From assembly GCA_022775045.1 (NCBI GenBank), contig JALFLB010000005.1:1-64000 (forward strand): a stretch of 64,000 nt of DNA, in the 5' to 3' direction. Shown here in pieces: positions 44,466 through 53,271 of the stretch. The position numbers were made by a program, and so were the translations under genes. Source of the DNA: Agathobacter sp. GTDB lineage: Bacteria > Bacillota > Clostridia > Lachnospirales > Lachnospiraceae. Each line of letters starts with the position of its first letter. The first letter of the stretch is position 1. The notes under the pieces are model-generated. The model was not told the origin of the DNA and made no database searches. It was given only the letters and a program-made list of their open reading frames with translations.

Positions 44466-44494
44466 TTGAATTTGACACGGTGGAAGTATACAAT
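44466..44494 (+). promoter_or_regulatory. sigma-A promoter of pta
   Basis: TTGAAT (44466-44471), 17 bp, TACAAT (44489-44494). The pta ATG is at 44554, with TAAGGAG in front. Confidence 0.6.
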
Positions 44495-44553
44495 AGCATT
44501 TGGATAAAACAAATAACTATTTCGTAGTGTAAAATAGAGTAAGGAGACAGATT

Positions 44554-45537
44554 ATGTTTGGTTTTGGTCAGTTAATCGATGTTTTAAAGAAGAATCCAAA
44601 GAAGATTGTGTTCACAGAGGGCAGTGATCCTCGTATCCTGGAGGCAGCATCCCGCCTGCTTGCAAGTAACTTTTTACATCCGATTCTGGTTGGAAACGAA
44701 GACGAAATTTATGCTTCCGCAGAGGAGAGCGGATTTAACATCCGTGGAGCACAGATTATCGATCCGAAGAGTTTCGATCGTATGGATGAAATGATTGACA
44801 TGTTCTGCGAACTTAGAAAGAGCAAGGGTGTAACACCGGAGCAGGCGAGAGGAATGCTTTCACAGGCAAACTATTTTGGAACCATGCTTGTTAAGATGGG
44901 AATTGCAGATGCACTGTTAGGTGGTGCTACATATTCTACGGCTGACACGGTTCGTCCGGCGCTTCAGCTGATCAAGACAAAGCCGGGTAACTCCATTGTA
45001 TCTTCCTGCTTCATTCTGGTTCGTCCATCTGCGACAGGCGAGAATGAGGTGCTGGCGATGGCAGACTGTGCCATCAACATCCATCCGACAGAGGACGAAC
45101 TGGTGGAGATCGCAGGAGAATCTGCAGAGTGTGCCAAGATTTTCGGTGTTGACCCGAAGGTTGCATTTTTAAGCTATTCAACATTCGGTTCCGGAAAGGG
45201 TGAGGATGTGGATAAGATGCGCAATGCTGCCCACAAAGCGGCAGAGAAGTATCCGGATCTTCCGATTGCCGGAGAACTTCAGTTTGATGCTGCCGTATCT
45301 CCAAGAGTAGCACGTACCAAGTGTCCGGACAATGCAATCGCAGGTCATGCGAACACCTTTATTTTCCCGGATATCAATGCCGGAAATATCGGTTATAAGA
45401 TTGCGCAGCGTCTTGGTAATTTTGAGGCTTATGGACCAATTCTTCTCGGTCTGAATGCGCCAATCAATGATCTTTCCCGTGGATGCAATGCCTCTGAGGT
45501 ATACTCCATGGCAATTATTACAGCCGCATTGGCATAA
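44554..45537 (+). CDS. pta: Phosphate acetyltransferase
   Basis: Converts acetyl-CoA and phosphate to acetyl phosphate in acetate fermentation. A 327-residue short-form Pta (no N-terminal regulatory domain). Motifs: KIVFTEGSDPRILEAA, GGATYSTADTVRPALQ, SYSTFGSGKGED, AGELQFDAAVSPRVA and NAPINDLSRGC. The usual partner ackA is not directly downstream; a terminator hairpin and ispF follow. A butyryltransferase of the same family is less likely given the sequence pattern. Confidence 0.95.
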   Translation: MFGFGQLIDVLKKNPKKIVFTEGSDPRILEAASRLLASNFLHPILVGNEDEIYASAEESGFNIRGAQIIDPKSFDRMDEMIDMFCELRKSKGVTPEQARGMLSQANYFGTMLVKMGIADALLGGATYSTADTVRPALQLIKTKPGNSIVSSCFILVRPSATGENEVLAMADCAINIHPTEDELVEIAGESAECAKIFGVDPKVAFLSYSTFGSGKGEDVDKMRNAAHKAAEKYPDLPIAGELQFDAAVSPRVARTKCPDNAIAGHANTFIFPDINAGNIGYKIAQRLGNFEAYGPILLGLNAPINDLSRGCNASEVYSMAIITAALA

Positions 45538-45570
45538 TTGGAAGGAATAATCGAATAATAATTTATGAGA

Positions 45571-45613
45571 GCCGTCGCACGATCAGGTAGTTACGTGCGG
45601 CGGTCCTTTGTTC
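45571..45613 (+). terminator. likely terminator of pta
   Basis: CCGTCGCACG (45572-45581), 12-nt loop, CGTGCGGCGG (45594-45603) with one G-T pair, then TCCTTTGTTCTT. The T-run is interrupted, so efficiency is uncertain. Confidence 0.6.
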
Positions 45614-45645
45614 TTAACATAATTTTAATGGACAGGAGAGGTAAT

Positions 45646-46188
45646 ATGCGTGTAGGAATGGGATATGATGTACACAAACTGGTTGAGGGAAGAGATTTGA
45701 TTCTTGGTGGTGTGAAGGTGCCACACTCCCTGGGTCTTCTGGGACATTCAGATGCGGATGTATTGGTGCATGCAATTATGGATGCACTGCTGGGAGCCGC
45801 AGCACTTGGCGATATCGGTCGGCATTTTCCGGATAGTGACTCCCGGTATAAAGGAATTTCCAGTATGAAGCTTTTGGAACATGTGAGAGGTCTGATTGAG
45901 GAGCAGGGCTATGTCGTTGGGAATATTGATGCCACGTTGATCGCACAGAAGCCAAAGTTGGCACCGTACATTGAGCAGATGAGGCAGAACATTGCGGATA
46001 CACTCCAGATTGCTGCAGATCAGGTCAGCATCAAAGCAACCACCGAGGAAGGGCTTGGATTCACGGGATCACAGGAGGGAATATCCGCACAGGCAGTATG
46101 TCTGCTGACCAGCTTTTATGAGGGCAGCATGGTGGTTGGCGGAGGAGATCGCTGCGCCGGATGCAGTGGATGCAGCAAAAATTCCTGA
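45646..46188 (+). CDS. ispF: 2-C-methyl-D-erythritol 2,4-cyclodiphosphate synthase
   Basis: MEP-pathway enzyme of isoprenoid synthesis. A 180-residue protein. [17 protein letters not shown] (zinc D, H), [30 protein letters not shown] and [10 protein letters not shown] are all present. It is about 20 residues longer than usual: the C-terminus carries a tail with [15 protein letters not shown], three cysteines in six residues. ATG 45646 with AGGAGAGG upstream is used; the longer frame from 45565 runs through the pta terminator. Confidence 0.95.
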   Translation: MRVGMGYDVHKLVEGRDLILGGVKVPHSLGLLGHSDADVLVHAIMDALLGAAALGDIGRHFPDSDSRYKGISSMKLLEHVRGLIEEQGYVVGNIDATLIAQKPKLAPYIEQMRQNIADTLQIAADQVSIKATTEEGLGFTGSQEGISAQAVCLLTSFYEGSMVVGGGDRCAGCSGCSKNS

Positions 46189-46267
46189 ATCTGTAAAAAA
46201 TAGCGATTAGATATAGGATTTTTACGAGAAATATTGTAAAATGACAGGTAACAGGAGGAAGCTGATC

Positions 46268-47695
46268 ATGGAAAACAATTTTCGTTTTTATAATACACTG
46301 ACAAGGGAGATCGAGACAGTCATCCCGCACAAAGATGGAAAGATTGCTATGTACACTTGCGGGCCGACGGTTTATCACTTCGCGCATATCGGTAATCTGC
46401 GAAGCTACATTATGGAGGACGTTCTGGAAAAGAGCCTTCGTTATGTGGGGTATGATGTAAAGCGTGTGATGAATATCACGGATGTGGGACATCTGTCTTC
46501 CGATGCGGATACCGGTGAAGATAAGATGTTAAAGGGGGCAAAGCGCGAGCATAAGACCGTAATGGAGATCGCTGGATTTTATACCGACGCTTTTTTTGAG
46601 GATTGCCGGAAGTTAAACATTAAGCGCCCGGATGTTGTGGAGCCTGCGACTAATTGTATTTCGGAATTTATTCATATGATAGAGGTTCTGCTGGAAAAAG
46701 GGTATGCTTATCAGGCGGGAGGCAATGTTTATTTTGATACCAGCAGGCTGGAGGATTATTTTGTATTCTCCTCCGCAGTGGAGAAGGAGCAGCTGCAGGT
46801 TGGTGTGCGCGAGGATGTTGAGGAAGATGAAAACAAGCGCAACAAGAACGATTTTGTTCTCTGGTTCACCAAATCCAAATTTGAAGATCAGGCACTCAAG
46901 TGGGAAAGTCCGTGGGGTACCGGATATCCGGGATGGCATATTGAATGTTCCTGCATTGGAATCAAACATCTCGGAGAATATATGGATATTCACTGCGGTG
47001 GTGTGGACAATATTTTTCCGCATCATACCAATGAGATCGCACAGTCGGAGTCTTATCTGGGGCATCCGTGGTGCAAATACTGGTTCCATGTCAATCACCT
47101 GAATGACCAGTCAGGCAAGATGAGTAAGTCAAAGGGGGACTTCCTTACAGTATCCCTGCTTGAGGAGAAAGGCTATGATCCGGTTGCGTATCGTATGTTC
47201 TGTCTGCAGTCGCATTATCGCAAGCCGCTTGTTTTTTCCTATGAGAATCTGGATAATGTGGCCAGTGCCTATGAGAAGCTGGTGAAGAAGATTGCAACAT
47301 TTCAGGATGAGGGTGAGGTTGATGCGGAGGCGTTTGCAACCTATCGTGAGAGATTTGTGGATGCAATCAGCAACGATTTGAATACTTCCATGGCCATTAC
47401 TGTTGTCTATGATGTGGTAAAAGCCGATATGAATGATAAAACGAAGCTTGCATTGCTGGAGGATTTTGACAAGGTACTCTCTTTGAATCTGACGACGGCC
47501 GGAAAGGCATTGCTGGATGTCGGAAGCAGTGTGGACACGGATTTGGAGCAGTTTATCAATAGTAAGATTGCAGAGCGCGCAGCAGCAAAGAAAGCGAAGG
47601 ATTTTGCAAAGGCAGATGCGATCCGTGAGGAGCTTCTGGCAAAAGGGATTGCAATTAAGGATACCCGTGAAGGTGTTGTCTGGGAGCGTGTCTGA
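46268..47695 (+). CDS. cysS: Cysteinyl-tRNA synthetase
   Basis: Charges tRNA-Cys. A 475-residue class-I synthetase. Zinc and nucleotide site in MYTCGPTVYHFAHIGNLRS (HIGH as HIGN), SCIG, HTNEIAQ with zinc ligands, and KMSKSKG. ATG 46268 with AGGAGG 9 bp upstream is chosen over 46241. Its stop overlaps the mrnC start (TGATG). First gene of the cysS-mrnC-rlmB-sigH string also found in Bacillus. Confidence 0.98.
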   Translation: MENNFRFYNTLTREIETVIPHKDGKIAMYTCGPTVYHFAHIGNLRSYIMEDVLEKSLRYVGYDVKRVMNITDVGHLSSDADTGEDKMLKGAKREHKTVMEIAGFYTDAFFEDCRKLNIKRPDVVEPATNCISEFIHMIEVLLEKGYAYQAGGNVYFDTSRLEDYFVFSSAVEKEQLQVGVREDVEEDENKRNKNDFVLWFTKSKFEDQALKWESPWGTGYPGWHIECSCIGIKHLGEYMDIHCGGVDNIFPHHTNEIAQSESYLGHPWCKYWFHVNHLNDQSGKMSKSKGDFLTVSLLEEKGYDPVAYRMFCLQSHYRKPLVFSYENLDNVASAYEKLVKKIATFQDEGEVDAEAFATYRERFVDAISNDLNTSMAITVVYDVVKADMNDKTKLALLEDFDKVLSLNLTTAGKALLDVGSSVDTDLEQFINSKIAERAAAKKAKDFAKADAIREELLAKGIAIKDTREGVVWERV

Positions 47696-48129
47696 TGAGC
47701 AGAGGAATTGATTCTTATATCCGGGAGCAGTTCGAAGTGCCGGATGTCGATATTCGTACTTATTCCCCATTGGCACTCGCCTATATCGGGGATGGTGTTT
47801 TTGATCTGGTGATTCGCTCGGTAGTTGTCGGTAAGGGAAATACGAGAGCAAACCAGCTGCATCAGAGAACCAGTCAGATCGTCAAGGCTCATACGCAGGC
47901 GCTGATGATTGAATACCTGCAGGATCAGCTGACGGAGGAGGAGACAGAAATATACCGAAGAGGACGCAATGCCAAGTCTCCGACCATGGCGAAAAATGCA
48001 ACCATGGCGGATTATCGCAAGGCAACAGGTCTTGAAGCGCTGGTGGGATATCTGTATCTGACAGACCGCTTTGAACGCGTGGTAGAATTGGTCAGGATCG
48101 GGGCTGAGGGACTAAAGCTTCGTTTATAG
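47695..48129 (+). CDS. mrnC: Mini-ribonuclease III
   Basis: Dimeric RNase III-like enzyme, without a dsRNA-binding domain, that matures 23S rRNA. A 144-residue protein. The catalytic helix is SPLALAYIGDGVFDLVIRS, with the metal-binding Asp in GDGVFD; the second acidic site is near EEETEIYRRGRNAKS. Translation is coupled to cysS by a one-base stop/start overlap. Confidence 0.95.
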   Translation: MSRGIDSYIREQFEVPDVDIRTYSPLALAYIGDGVFDLVIRSVVVGKGNTRANQLHQRTSQIVKAHTQALMIEYLQDQLTEEETEIYRRGRNAKSPTMAKNATMADYRKATGLEALVGYLYLTDRFERVVELVRIGAEGLKLRL

Positions 48130-48144
48130 AAAAGGATGATAGAG

Positions 48145-48903
48145 ATGGAATACGAGGATAACAGAACAGAGAGCCGGATCGAGGGACGCAATGCAGTGCT
48201 GGAAGCATTTCGTTCCGGCAAGACAATCGATAAATTGTATGTGCTTGACGGCTGTCAGGATGGACCGGTCAAGTCCATTACCAGAGAGGCAAGAAAGCAC
48301 GATACCATTATTAATTATGTGTCAAAGGAACGGCTGGACCAGCTTTCCGACACAGGAAAGCATCAGGGTGTAGTTGCAGTCAGTGCGGCCTATACCTACG
48401 CAGAGGTGGAAGACATTCTGGAGGCTGCAAAGGAAAAAGGAGAACCGCCTTTTATCATCCTGCTGGATGGCATTGAGGATCCACATAATCTGGGTGCTAT
48501 TATTCGTACTGCCAATCAGGTGGGGGCGCATGGTGTGATTATTCCCAAGCGCAGAGCGGTTGGTCTGACGCCGACGGTGGCACGGACTTCTGCGGGTGCG
48601 TTAAACTATACGCCGGTAGCAAAGGTTACCAATCTTTCCAATACAATGAAGGAACTAAAGGAGCAGGGAATGTGGTTCGTCTGTGCAGATATGGACGGAA
48701 CCGTTATGTACGATATGGATCTGACAGGACCAATCGGGCTTGTCATTGGCAATGAGGGGGATGGCGTAAGCACCCTTGTGAAGAAAAATTGTGATATGGT
48801 TGCATCAATTCCGATGAAGGGGGATATTGATTCTTTGAATGCATCGGTGGCAACGGGCGTGTTGGCATATGAAATTTTGCGGCAGCGAATGATAAAGGGG
48901 TAG
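48145..48903 (+). CDS. rlmB: 23S rRNA (guanosine-2251-2'-O)-methyltransferase (TrmH family)
   Basis: SPOUT methyltransferase. A 252-residue protein with an N-terminal L30e-like substrate-binding domain (RIEGRNAVLEAFRSGKTI) and the knotted catalytic domain: DGIEDPHNLGAIIRTANQVG, SAGALNYTPVAKV, LVIGNEGDGV and SLNASVATGVLAYEI. ATG 48145 (AAAGG 9 bp upstream) is preferred over the ATG at 48136, which overlaps that ribosome site. Confidence 0.96.
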   Translation: MEYEDNRTESRIEGRNAVLEAFRSGKTIDKLYVLDGCQDGPVKSITREARKHDTIINYVSKERLDQLSDTGKHQGVVAVSAAYTYAEVEDILEAAKEKGEPPFIILLDGIEDPHNLGAIIRTANQVGAHGVIIPKRRAVGLTPTVARTSAGALNYTPVAKVTNLSNTMKELKEQGMWFVCADMDGTVMYDMDLTGPIGLVIGNEGDGVSTLVKKNCDMVASIPMKGDIDSLNASVATGVLAYEILRQRMIKG

Positions 48904-48906
48904 ATC

Positions 48907-49512
48907 ATGCAATATGATACATGTTCCGACGAAGAGTTGATAGAGAAGCTCCGTCAGGGAGAGGATGATATCACGGACTATATTTTGGAAAAATACAAAC
49001 CACTGGTAAGAAAGCGTACGAATGCGATGTATCTGATTGGAGGGGAGAATGAAGATCTGATTCAGGAAGGTATGATCGGCTTGTTTAAGGCAATCCGCGA
49101 TTACAGGAGTGACCGCGATACGAGCTTTTACCATTTTGCGGAGATTTGTATTAACAGGCAGCTGTACACAGCGTTGGAGACATCTAACCGCAAGAAACAT
49201 ATGCCGCTCAATTCTTATATTTCCTTATCGGCACAGGAGTCGGAAGGGGGGCTGCGCATGGAGGATGTATTACTGGGACAAAGTCAGAGCCCGGAGCAGA
49301 TGGTGATTGAGCAGGAGGTATTACAGGATTTTCGAAAGAAGCTGATCGGAAATTTAAGTAAGATGGAAAATCGGGTGCTTGCTCTTTATCTGGATGGCAA
49401 TAATTATATTCAGATTGCAGGGATTATGGATAAAAGTCCGAAGTCCATTGATAATGCGTTGCAGAGAATCCGGCAGAAAATCAAACAAATGAAACTAGAA
49501 GGCAGTTCTTAA
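48907..49512 (+). CDS. sigH: RNA polymerase sigma-70 family factor SigH
   Basis: A 201-residue sigma factor with region 2 (DLIQEGMIGLFKAIRDY core-binding and -10 recognition) and region 4 (LSKMENRVLALYLDGNNYIQ then the helix-turn-helix KSPKSIDNALQRIRQKIK). The order mrnC-rlmB-sigH matches the Bacillus sigH locus (which also has yacP between), supporting the sporulation/stationary-phase SigH call over a generic ECF factor. 3 bp separate it from rlmB. Confidence 0.93.
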   Translation: MQYDTCSDEELIEKLRQGEDDITDYILEKYKPLVRKRTNAMYLIGGENEDLIQEGMIGLFKAIRDYRSDRDTSFYHFAEICINRQLYTALETSNRKKHMPLNSYISLSAQESEGGLRMEDVLLGQSQSPEQMVIEQEVLQDFRKKLIGNLSKMENRVLALYLDGNNYIQIAGIMDKSPKSIDNALQRIRQKIKQMKLEGSS

Positions 49513-49528
49513 GAAAGAGGGTGAGGGA

Positions 49529-50185
49529 ATGAAGTTTTCTCGAATCGGAAAGCACACGATCCGATGTGTGATATCGGAGCAGGAGATTATTGATCTTGGG
49601 TACACGTTAGAGGAAATCATGAGCAATGGGGAACGAACCCAGGAGTTTATGAATGAGATATTTGATCTGGCGGAGCAGCGTTTTGAAACAAAGTTTGAAC
49701 TGGGTATCAAGACGGTACGTGCAGATTTTATGTCCGATCATACACTTTCGCTGACCTTTTCAGAACATCCGGGGTCGGATGAGATGATGGAACACCTTAA
49801 GGATATCGTAAATGGATTGATGAACTCGATTCCCCAGCAGAAGTGGGCGGAAATTAGTGAGGCAAAGAAAGCAGGGGAAGACACGGAGGAAATCGTACGT
49901 GTGATCGTCACGGTTGTATTCCCGGAACTGGATGTGCTGATTCGCTTTGCAAAGCAGGTTACCCTGGGGCAGGTTCCACCGAGCGCACTGTATAAGTATA
50001 AGGATGACTATATGCTGATCTTTGATCTCTCGGATGTCTCGGAAGGGGATGTGAAGGTGCTGTCTGCTTTGACTGACGAGTATGCATCGGATATTCAGGT
50101 AGGAGCGGAACGCCGGGCGTTTATAGAAGAGCACGGAAAAGTACTTCTTCGGGAGCGGGCAGTGGAAAGCCTGCGGGAATTATAG
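49529..50185 (+). CDS. mecA: Adaptor protein MecA-like
   Basis: A 218-residue protein of the MecA/YpbH family, adaptors that feed substrates to ClpCP. N-terminal substrate-binding domain FSRIGKHTIRCVISEQEIID and LGYTLEEIMSNGERTQEFM; acidic, low-complexity linker; C-terminal ClpC-binding domain (about 125-218: FPELDVLIRFAKQV, SALYKYKDDYMLIFD, LSALTDEYASD). It lies right after sigH, so it may share regulation with it. Confidence 0.88.
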   Translation: MKFSRIGKHTIRCVISEQEIIDLGYTLEEIMSNGERTQEFMNEIFDLAEQRFETKFELGIKTVRADFMSDHTLSLTFSEHPGSDEMMEHLKDIVNGLMNSIPQQKWAEISEAKKAGEDTEEIVRVIVTVVFPELDVLIRFAKQVTLGQVPPSALYKYKDDYMLIFDLSDVSEGDVKVLSALTDEYASDIQVGAERRAFIEEHGKVLLRERAVESLREL

Positions 50186-50201
50186 GCTGATTGGACATGA
50201 A

Positions 50202-50234
50202 AAAAGGGGCGTATTCCCAATTGGGAATACGCCC
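50202..50234 (-). terminator. terminator of cheC-cheY, possibly bidirectional
   Basis: A perfect palindromic stem, GGGCGTATTCCCAA (50207-50220) with TTGGGAATACGCCC (50221-50234). On the minus strand it is followed by CCTTTTTT, a good T-run; on the plus side only TTATGT follows. Confidence 0.88.
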
Positions 50235-50249
50235 TTATGTAATTGCAAA

Positions 50250-50609
50250 TTAACCCAATACTTTACGAATGGATTCAAGTACACGGTCAGCCTGAAATGG
50301 CTTAACAATAAAATCCTTGGCACCAGACTGGATTGCTTCGATAACCATGGACTGTTGTCCCATGGCAGAGCACATAACACAGGTGGCATTTGGATCTGCT
50401 GCTTTAATGTCTTTGAGTGCCTGAATACCATCCTTGTTTGGCATAGTAATATCGAGCGTTACAAGATCCGGCTGAAGTTCAGTATATTTTGCAACAGCCT
50501 CTACACCATCGGCAGCTTCACCGGCGATCTCATATCCACCCTTAGTAAGGATGTCCTTAAGCATCATTCTCATAAATGCTGCATCATCTACTATTAATAT
50601 CTTTGCCAT
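50250..50609 (-). CDS. cheY: CheY-like single-domain response regulator
   Basis: A 119-residue receiver domain with nothing else. Acidic pocket VDDAAFMR (D8, D9), phospho-acceptor D53 (LDITMPNKDG), Thr/Ser in CSAMG and lysine in IVKPF. As a lone receiver next to a CheC homologue it should be the chemotaxis output regulator or a related signalling protein. Its ribosome site AGGAGG lies inside the end of cheC; the two genes abut. Confidence 0.93.
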   Translation of the reverse strand: MAKILIVDDAAFMRMMLKDILTKGGYEIAGEAADGVEAVAKYTELQPDLVTLDITMPNKDGIQALKDIKAADPNATCVMCSAMGQQSMVIEAIQSGAKDFIVKPFQADRVLESIRKVLG

Positions 50610-51191
50610 TTATATATCCTCCTGTTTTAAAATCTGTTTTACGATGCTGATTGGGTATAACTGAATCAGCGCGCTGTCAATGAGGTCTTCGACAGTTAGT
50701 CGGAGCGTTACCTTGACAATATCTGTACCATTGCACAACTCCTCCGGAATCTCAAAAGATTTATGCCCTTTGGAATTGATGAGTGGAAACCCAATATCCG
50801 TAGGCTGACTGAGAATAGAAGCCATCGAGGTCGCAATAGATCCACACATCTGGTTCATTGCTTCTGAAACAGCAGATAACGTCAAATCATCAAGCTGCAT
50901 ATTTGAAATATCGGTTCCGTCACCGCCCATCATCAGATTGGCAATGATCAGAGCATCTCGGATATCCAGCACCATTAGATTTGTTCCCTCAAGCCCCCTG
51001 GTATATGGGACTTTGACGAGGACACGGTCATCTCGTTCCAGGGACTTTTCCTCGGCGAGTACTTCTACTATCGGAGTCGTAATGTTGGTCGTTCGGTTGA
51101 TAATCATGCTGAGGGCTGTCGCTGCAGTACCGGTACAGATATTCGCAACCTCACCAATGATATCGGCCTGTTCCTTGGTAATACTTTCCAT
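50610..51191 (-). CDS. cheC: CheC-family CheY-P phosphatase
   Basis: A 193-residue CYX-family phosphatase. It carries two copies of the active-site pattern D/S-x3-E-x2-N: DIIGEVANICTG (E14, N17) and SAVSEAMNQMCGS in the second half. The two-site arrangement and length fit CheC; an N-terminal FliY-like domain is the alternative, but no SpoA motor domain follows. It sits directly upstream of cheY, its expected substrate. A TATAAT on the minus strand (51227-51232) is a likely -10 box. Confidence 0.85.
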   Translation of the reverse strand: MESITKEQADIIGEVANICTGTAATALSMIINRTTNITTPIVEVLAEEKSLERDDRVLVKVPYTRGLEGTNLMVLDIRDALIIANLMMGGDGTDISNMQLDDLTLSAVSEAMNQMCGSIATSMASILSQPTDIGFPLINSKGHKSFEIPEELCNGTDIVKVTLRLTVEDLIDSALIQLYPISIVKQILKQEDI

Positions 51192-51283
51192 AGATTATCC
51201 TCCACAGTACCTATTTCCTGATTAATATTATAGCAAAATAATGGAAATAAGGAAAGAAAATCTTTTAAATATTTTATTTTTCA

Positions 51284-51312
51284 TTGGTATCATAACACAG
51301 ATGTGGTAAAAT
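51284..51312 (+). promoter_or_regulatory. extended -10 promoter of the 51366 operon
   Basis: TTGGTA (51284-51289), 17 bp, TAAAAT (51307-51312) with TG one base before (TGGTAAAAT). AAGGAGA precedes the ATG at 51366. Confidence 0.6.
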
Positions 51313-51365
51313 TGGAATAATGAAAGTGATATTATATGCAGATAAAAGTAAAATAAGGAGAAATA

Positions 51366-53270
51366 ATGGGAGATTTAGAGTATCAGGAAGCATTAAAGCT
51401 TGGGAAAAAGGAGTACAAAGCGTGTGTATCGCGAGGAAGATTTCCATATTTACCGGTTCTTGATGATATTCTTTCAAGGGAGGAAATCCGCACCGAACAG
51501 AATATGGGGTTGATTCAGGTGCCGCTTGACTTTGTTGTCGGGACATCTACGATGGGGAGAACTTATTCCTTTGCTGCTAATTTCATGCCGATTCTGGCAG
51601 AAAAGACGGAATTTGCAATCAAATGGATGAATCTGTCCGATGCGCAGATTAATGAGGGAATCCGTGATCCGATTATCGCCTATGAGTATATGAACCGCTA
51701 TTATGTGGTGGAGGGAAATAAGAGGGTCAGTGTTTTGAAATATTTCAAAGCAGATTCCATTCTTGCCAATGTTACCCGTAAGATTCCGAAATACTCGGAT
51801 GATGAGGATGTAAAGCTTTATTATGAGTATATGAAGTTCAACGAAATCACCGGAGTCAATAATGTTGAATTCTCGAAGCTTGGTCTGGCGGAGGAACTGA
51901 TAAAGCTGATAGGGGAAGAGACAAAATGGGATGAGGATATGCGTATCGAATTTAACAGTCTTCTCCTGCATTTTACAAAAGCTTACGAATTTCGTGGAGG
52001 ACGAAAGCTCCCGATTACGGTGGGGGATGCCTTGACGGCTTTTCTCAATGTGTATGGTTACAGGGAAACCCTTGCCATGTCGGATGCGGAGCTGAGCAAC
52101 AATGTTGTCAAATGTTGGAATGAGTTTGTGGTGCTGACTGAGAAACAGAGCATCGGACTGGTAATGGATCCGGGGGCATTGGAGGAAAAGAAGACACTTT
52201 TCAGTTATCTGATGCCAACGATGAACAAAAAATTTAAGGTCGCGTTTCTTTATCCAAAGTCAGCGGAGACCTCGGACTGGATTTATGCCCATGAGCTGGG
52301 GCGCAATTATCTGGAGGAGACGTTTTCCGATCAGATGCAGACCATCTGTGTCAATGACGTAACCGAGGACCGGGTGGAAGAAGTACTTAATGATGTGATC
52401 TCTCAGGGAGCGGACATTGTTTTTGAGGTAGCTCCGCAGATGATGAAGCCGAGTCTTAAGATTGCAGTGGAACACCCGGAGGTGAAAATCTTAAACTGTA
52501 GTCTGAATACACCGCACAAATATATAAGGACCTACTATGCGAGAATGTATGAGGCTAAATTTTTGTCAGGCGTGATTGCCGGTGCGCTTGCAGAAAATGA
52601 CCGGATTGCTTATATAGCAGATTATCCGATTTACGGAATGATCGCCAATATCAACGCCTTTGCTCTCGGAGCAACATTTACGAATCCACGTGCGAAGATT
52701 TATCTGGAATGGTCGACCCGCAAGGGATATGATAGGGATGCATTCCTGAAGGAAAACGATATTCATATTGTTTCGGACCAGGATATGATTACACCGAGGG
52801 ATGCCAGCCGTCAGTTCGGTCTGTACCGTTTTGAAAATGGAGAGACCCTGAATCTGGTTATGCCATTGTGGAATTGGGGCATTTTCTATGAGAAGATGAT
52901 TCAGAGCATGCTGGCTGGTTCTTACCAGTCACAGGGGAATGCCCAGGGTCGTGCGCTCAATTACTGGTGGGGCATGTCTGCCGGTGTTATCGATCTGATC
53001 TGCTCGAAGAATGTGCCGGTCGGGGTAAAACGCCTTGCAGATCATCTGAAGGGCGATATCCGGAAAGGGGATATTGTGCCTTTCTACGGTCAGATCTGGT
53101 CACAGGACGGACAGCTGCGGAACGATAAAAACAAGAAGATGAAACCGGAAACCATTATGGAGATGGACTGGCTGGTGGACAGTGTAATCGGCAATATTCC
53201 GTCGATGGAGACACTGATCGATGCAGCGCAGCCTGTGGTTCAGGTAAAAGGGGTAGAGGAAACCAAGTAA
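51366..53270 (+). CDS. Cytosolic BMP/PnrA-like ligand-binding protein with ParB-like N-terminal domain
   Basis: A 634-residue protein with no signal peptide or lipobox, so it should stay in the cytoplasm. Residues about 48-140 resemble a ParB/sulfiredoxin-type fold: VPLDFVVGTSTMG then YYVVEGNKRVSVLKYFKA, where EGNKR matches the ParB G-x-x-R nucleotide motif. A helical linker follows. Residues about 286-580 match the basic-membrane-protein (nucleoside-binding PnrA) family: KVAFLYP, GADIVFEVAPQM, SGVIAGALAE. Databases would call it an ABC substrate-binding protein, but it has no transporter genes beside it. It is probably an intracellular sensor. A metallophosphoesterase follows after 1 bp. Confidence 0.8.
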   Translation: MGDLEYQEALKLGKKEYKACVSRGRFPYLPVLDDILSREEIRTEQNMGLIQVPLDFVVGTSTMGRTYSFAANFMPILAEKTEFAIKWMNLSDAQINEGIRDPIIAYEYMNRYYVVEGNKRVSVLKYFKADSILANVTRKIPKYSDDEDVKLYYEYMKFNEITGVNNVEFSKLGLAEELIKLIGEETKWDEDMRIEFNSLLLHFTKAYEFRGGRKLPITVGDALTAFLNVYGYRETLAMSDAELSNNVVKCWNEFVVLTEKQSIGLVMDPGALEEKKTLFSYLMPTMNKKFKVAFLYPKSAETSDWIYAHELGRNYLEETFSDQMQTICVNDVTEDRVEEVLNDVISQGADIVFEVAPQMMKPSLKIAVEHPEVKILNCSLNTPHKYIRTYYARMYEAKFLSGVIAGALAENDRIAYIADYPIYGMIANINAFALGATFTNPRAKIYLEWSTRKGYDRDAFLKENDIHIVSDQDMITPRDASRQFGLYRFENGETLNLVMPLWNWGIFYEKMIQSMLAGSYQSQGNAQGRALNYWWGMSAGVIDLICSKNVPVGVKRLADHLKGDIRKGDIVPFYGQIWSQDGQLRNDKNKKMKPETIMEMDWLVDSVIGNIPSMETLIDAAQPVVQVKGVEETK

Positions 53271-53271
53271 C

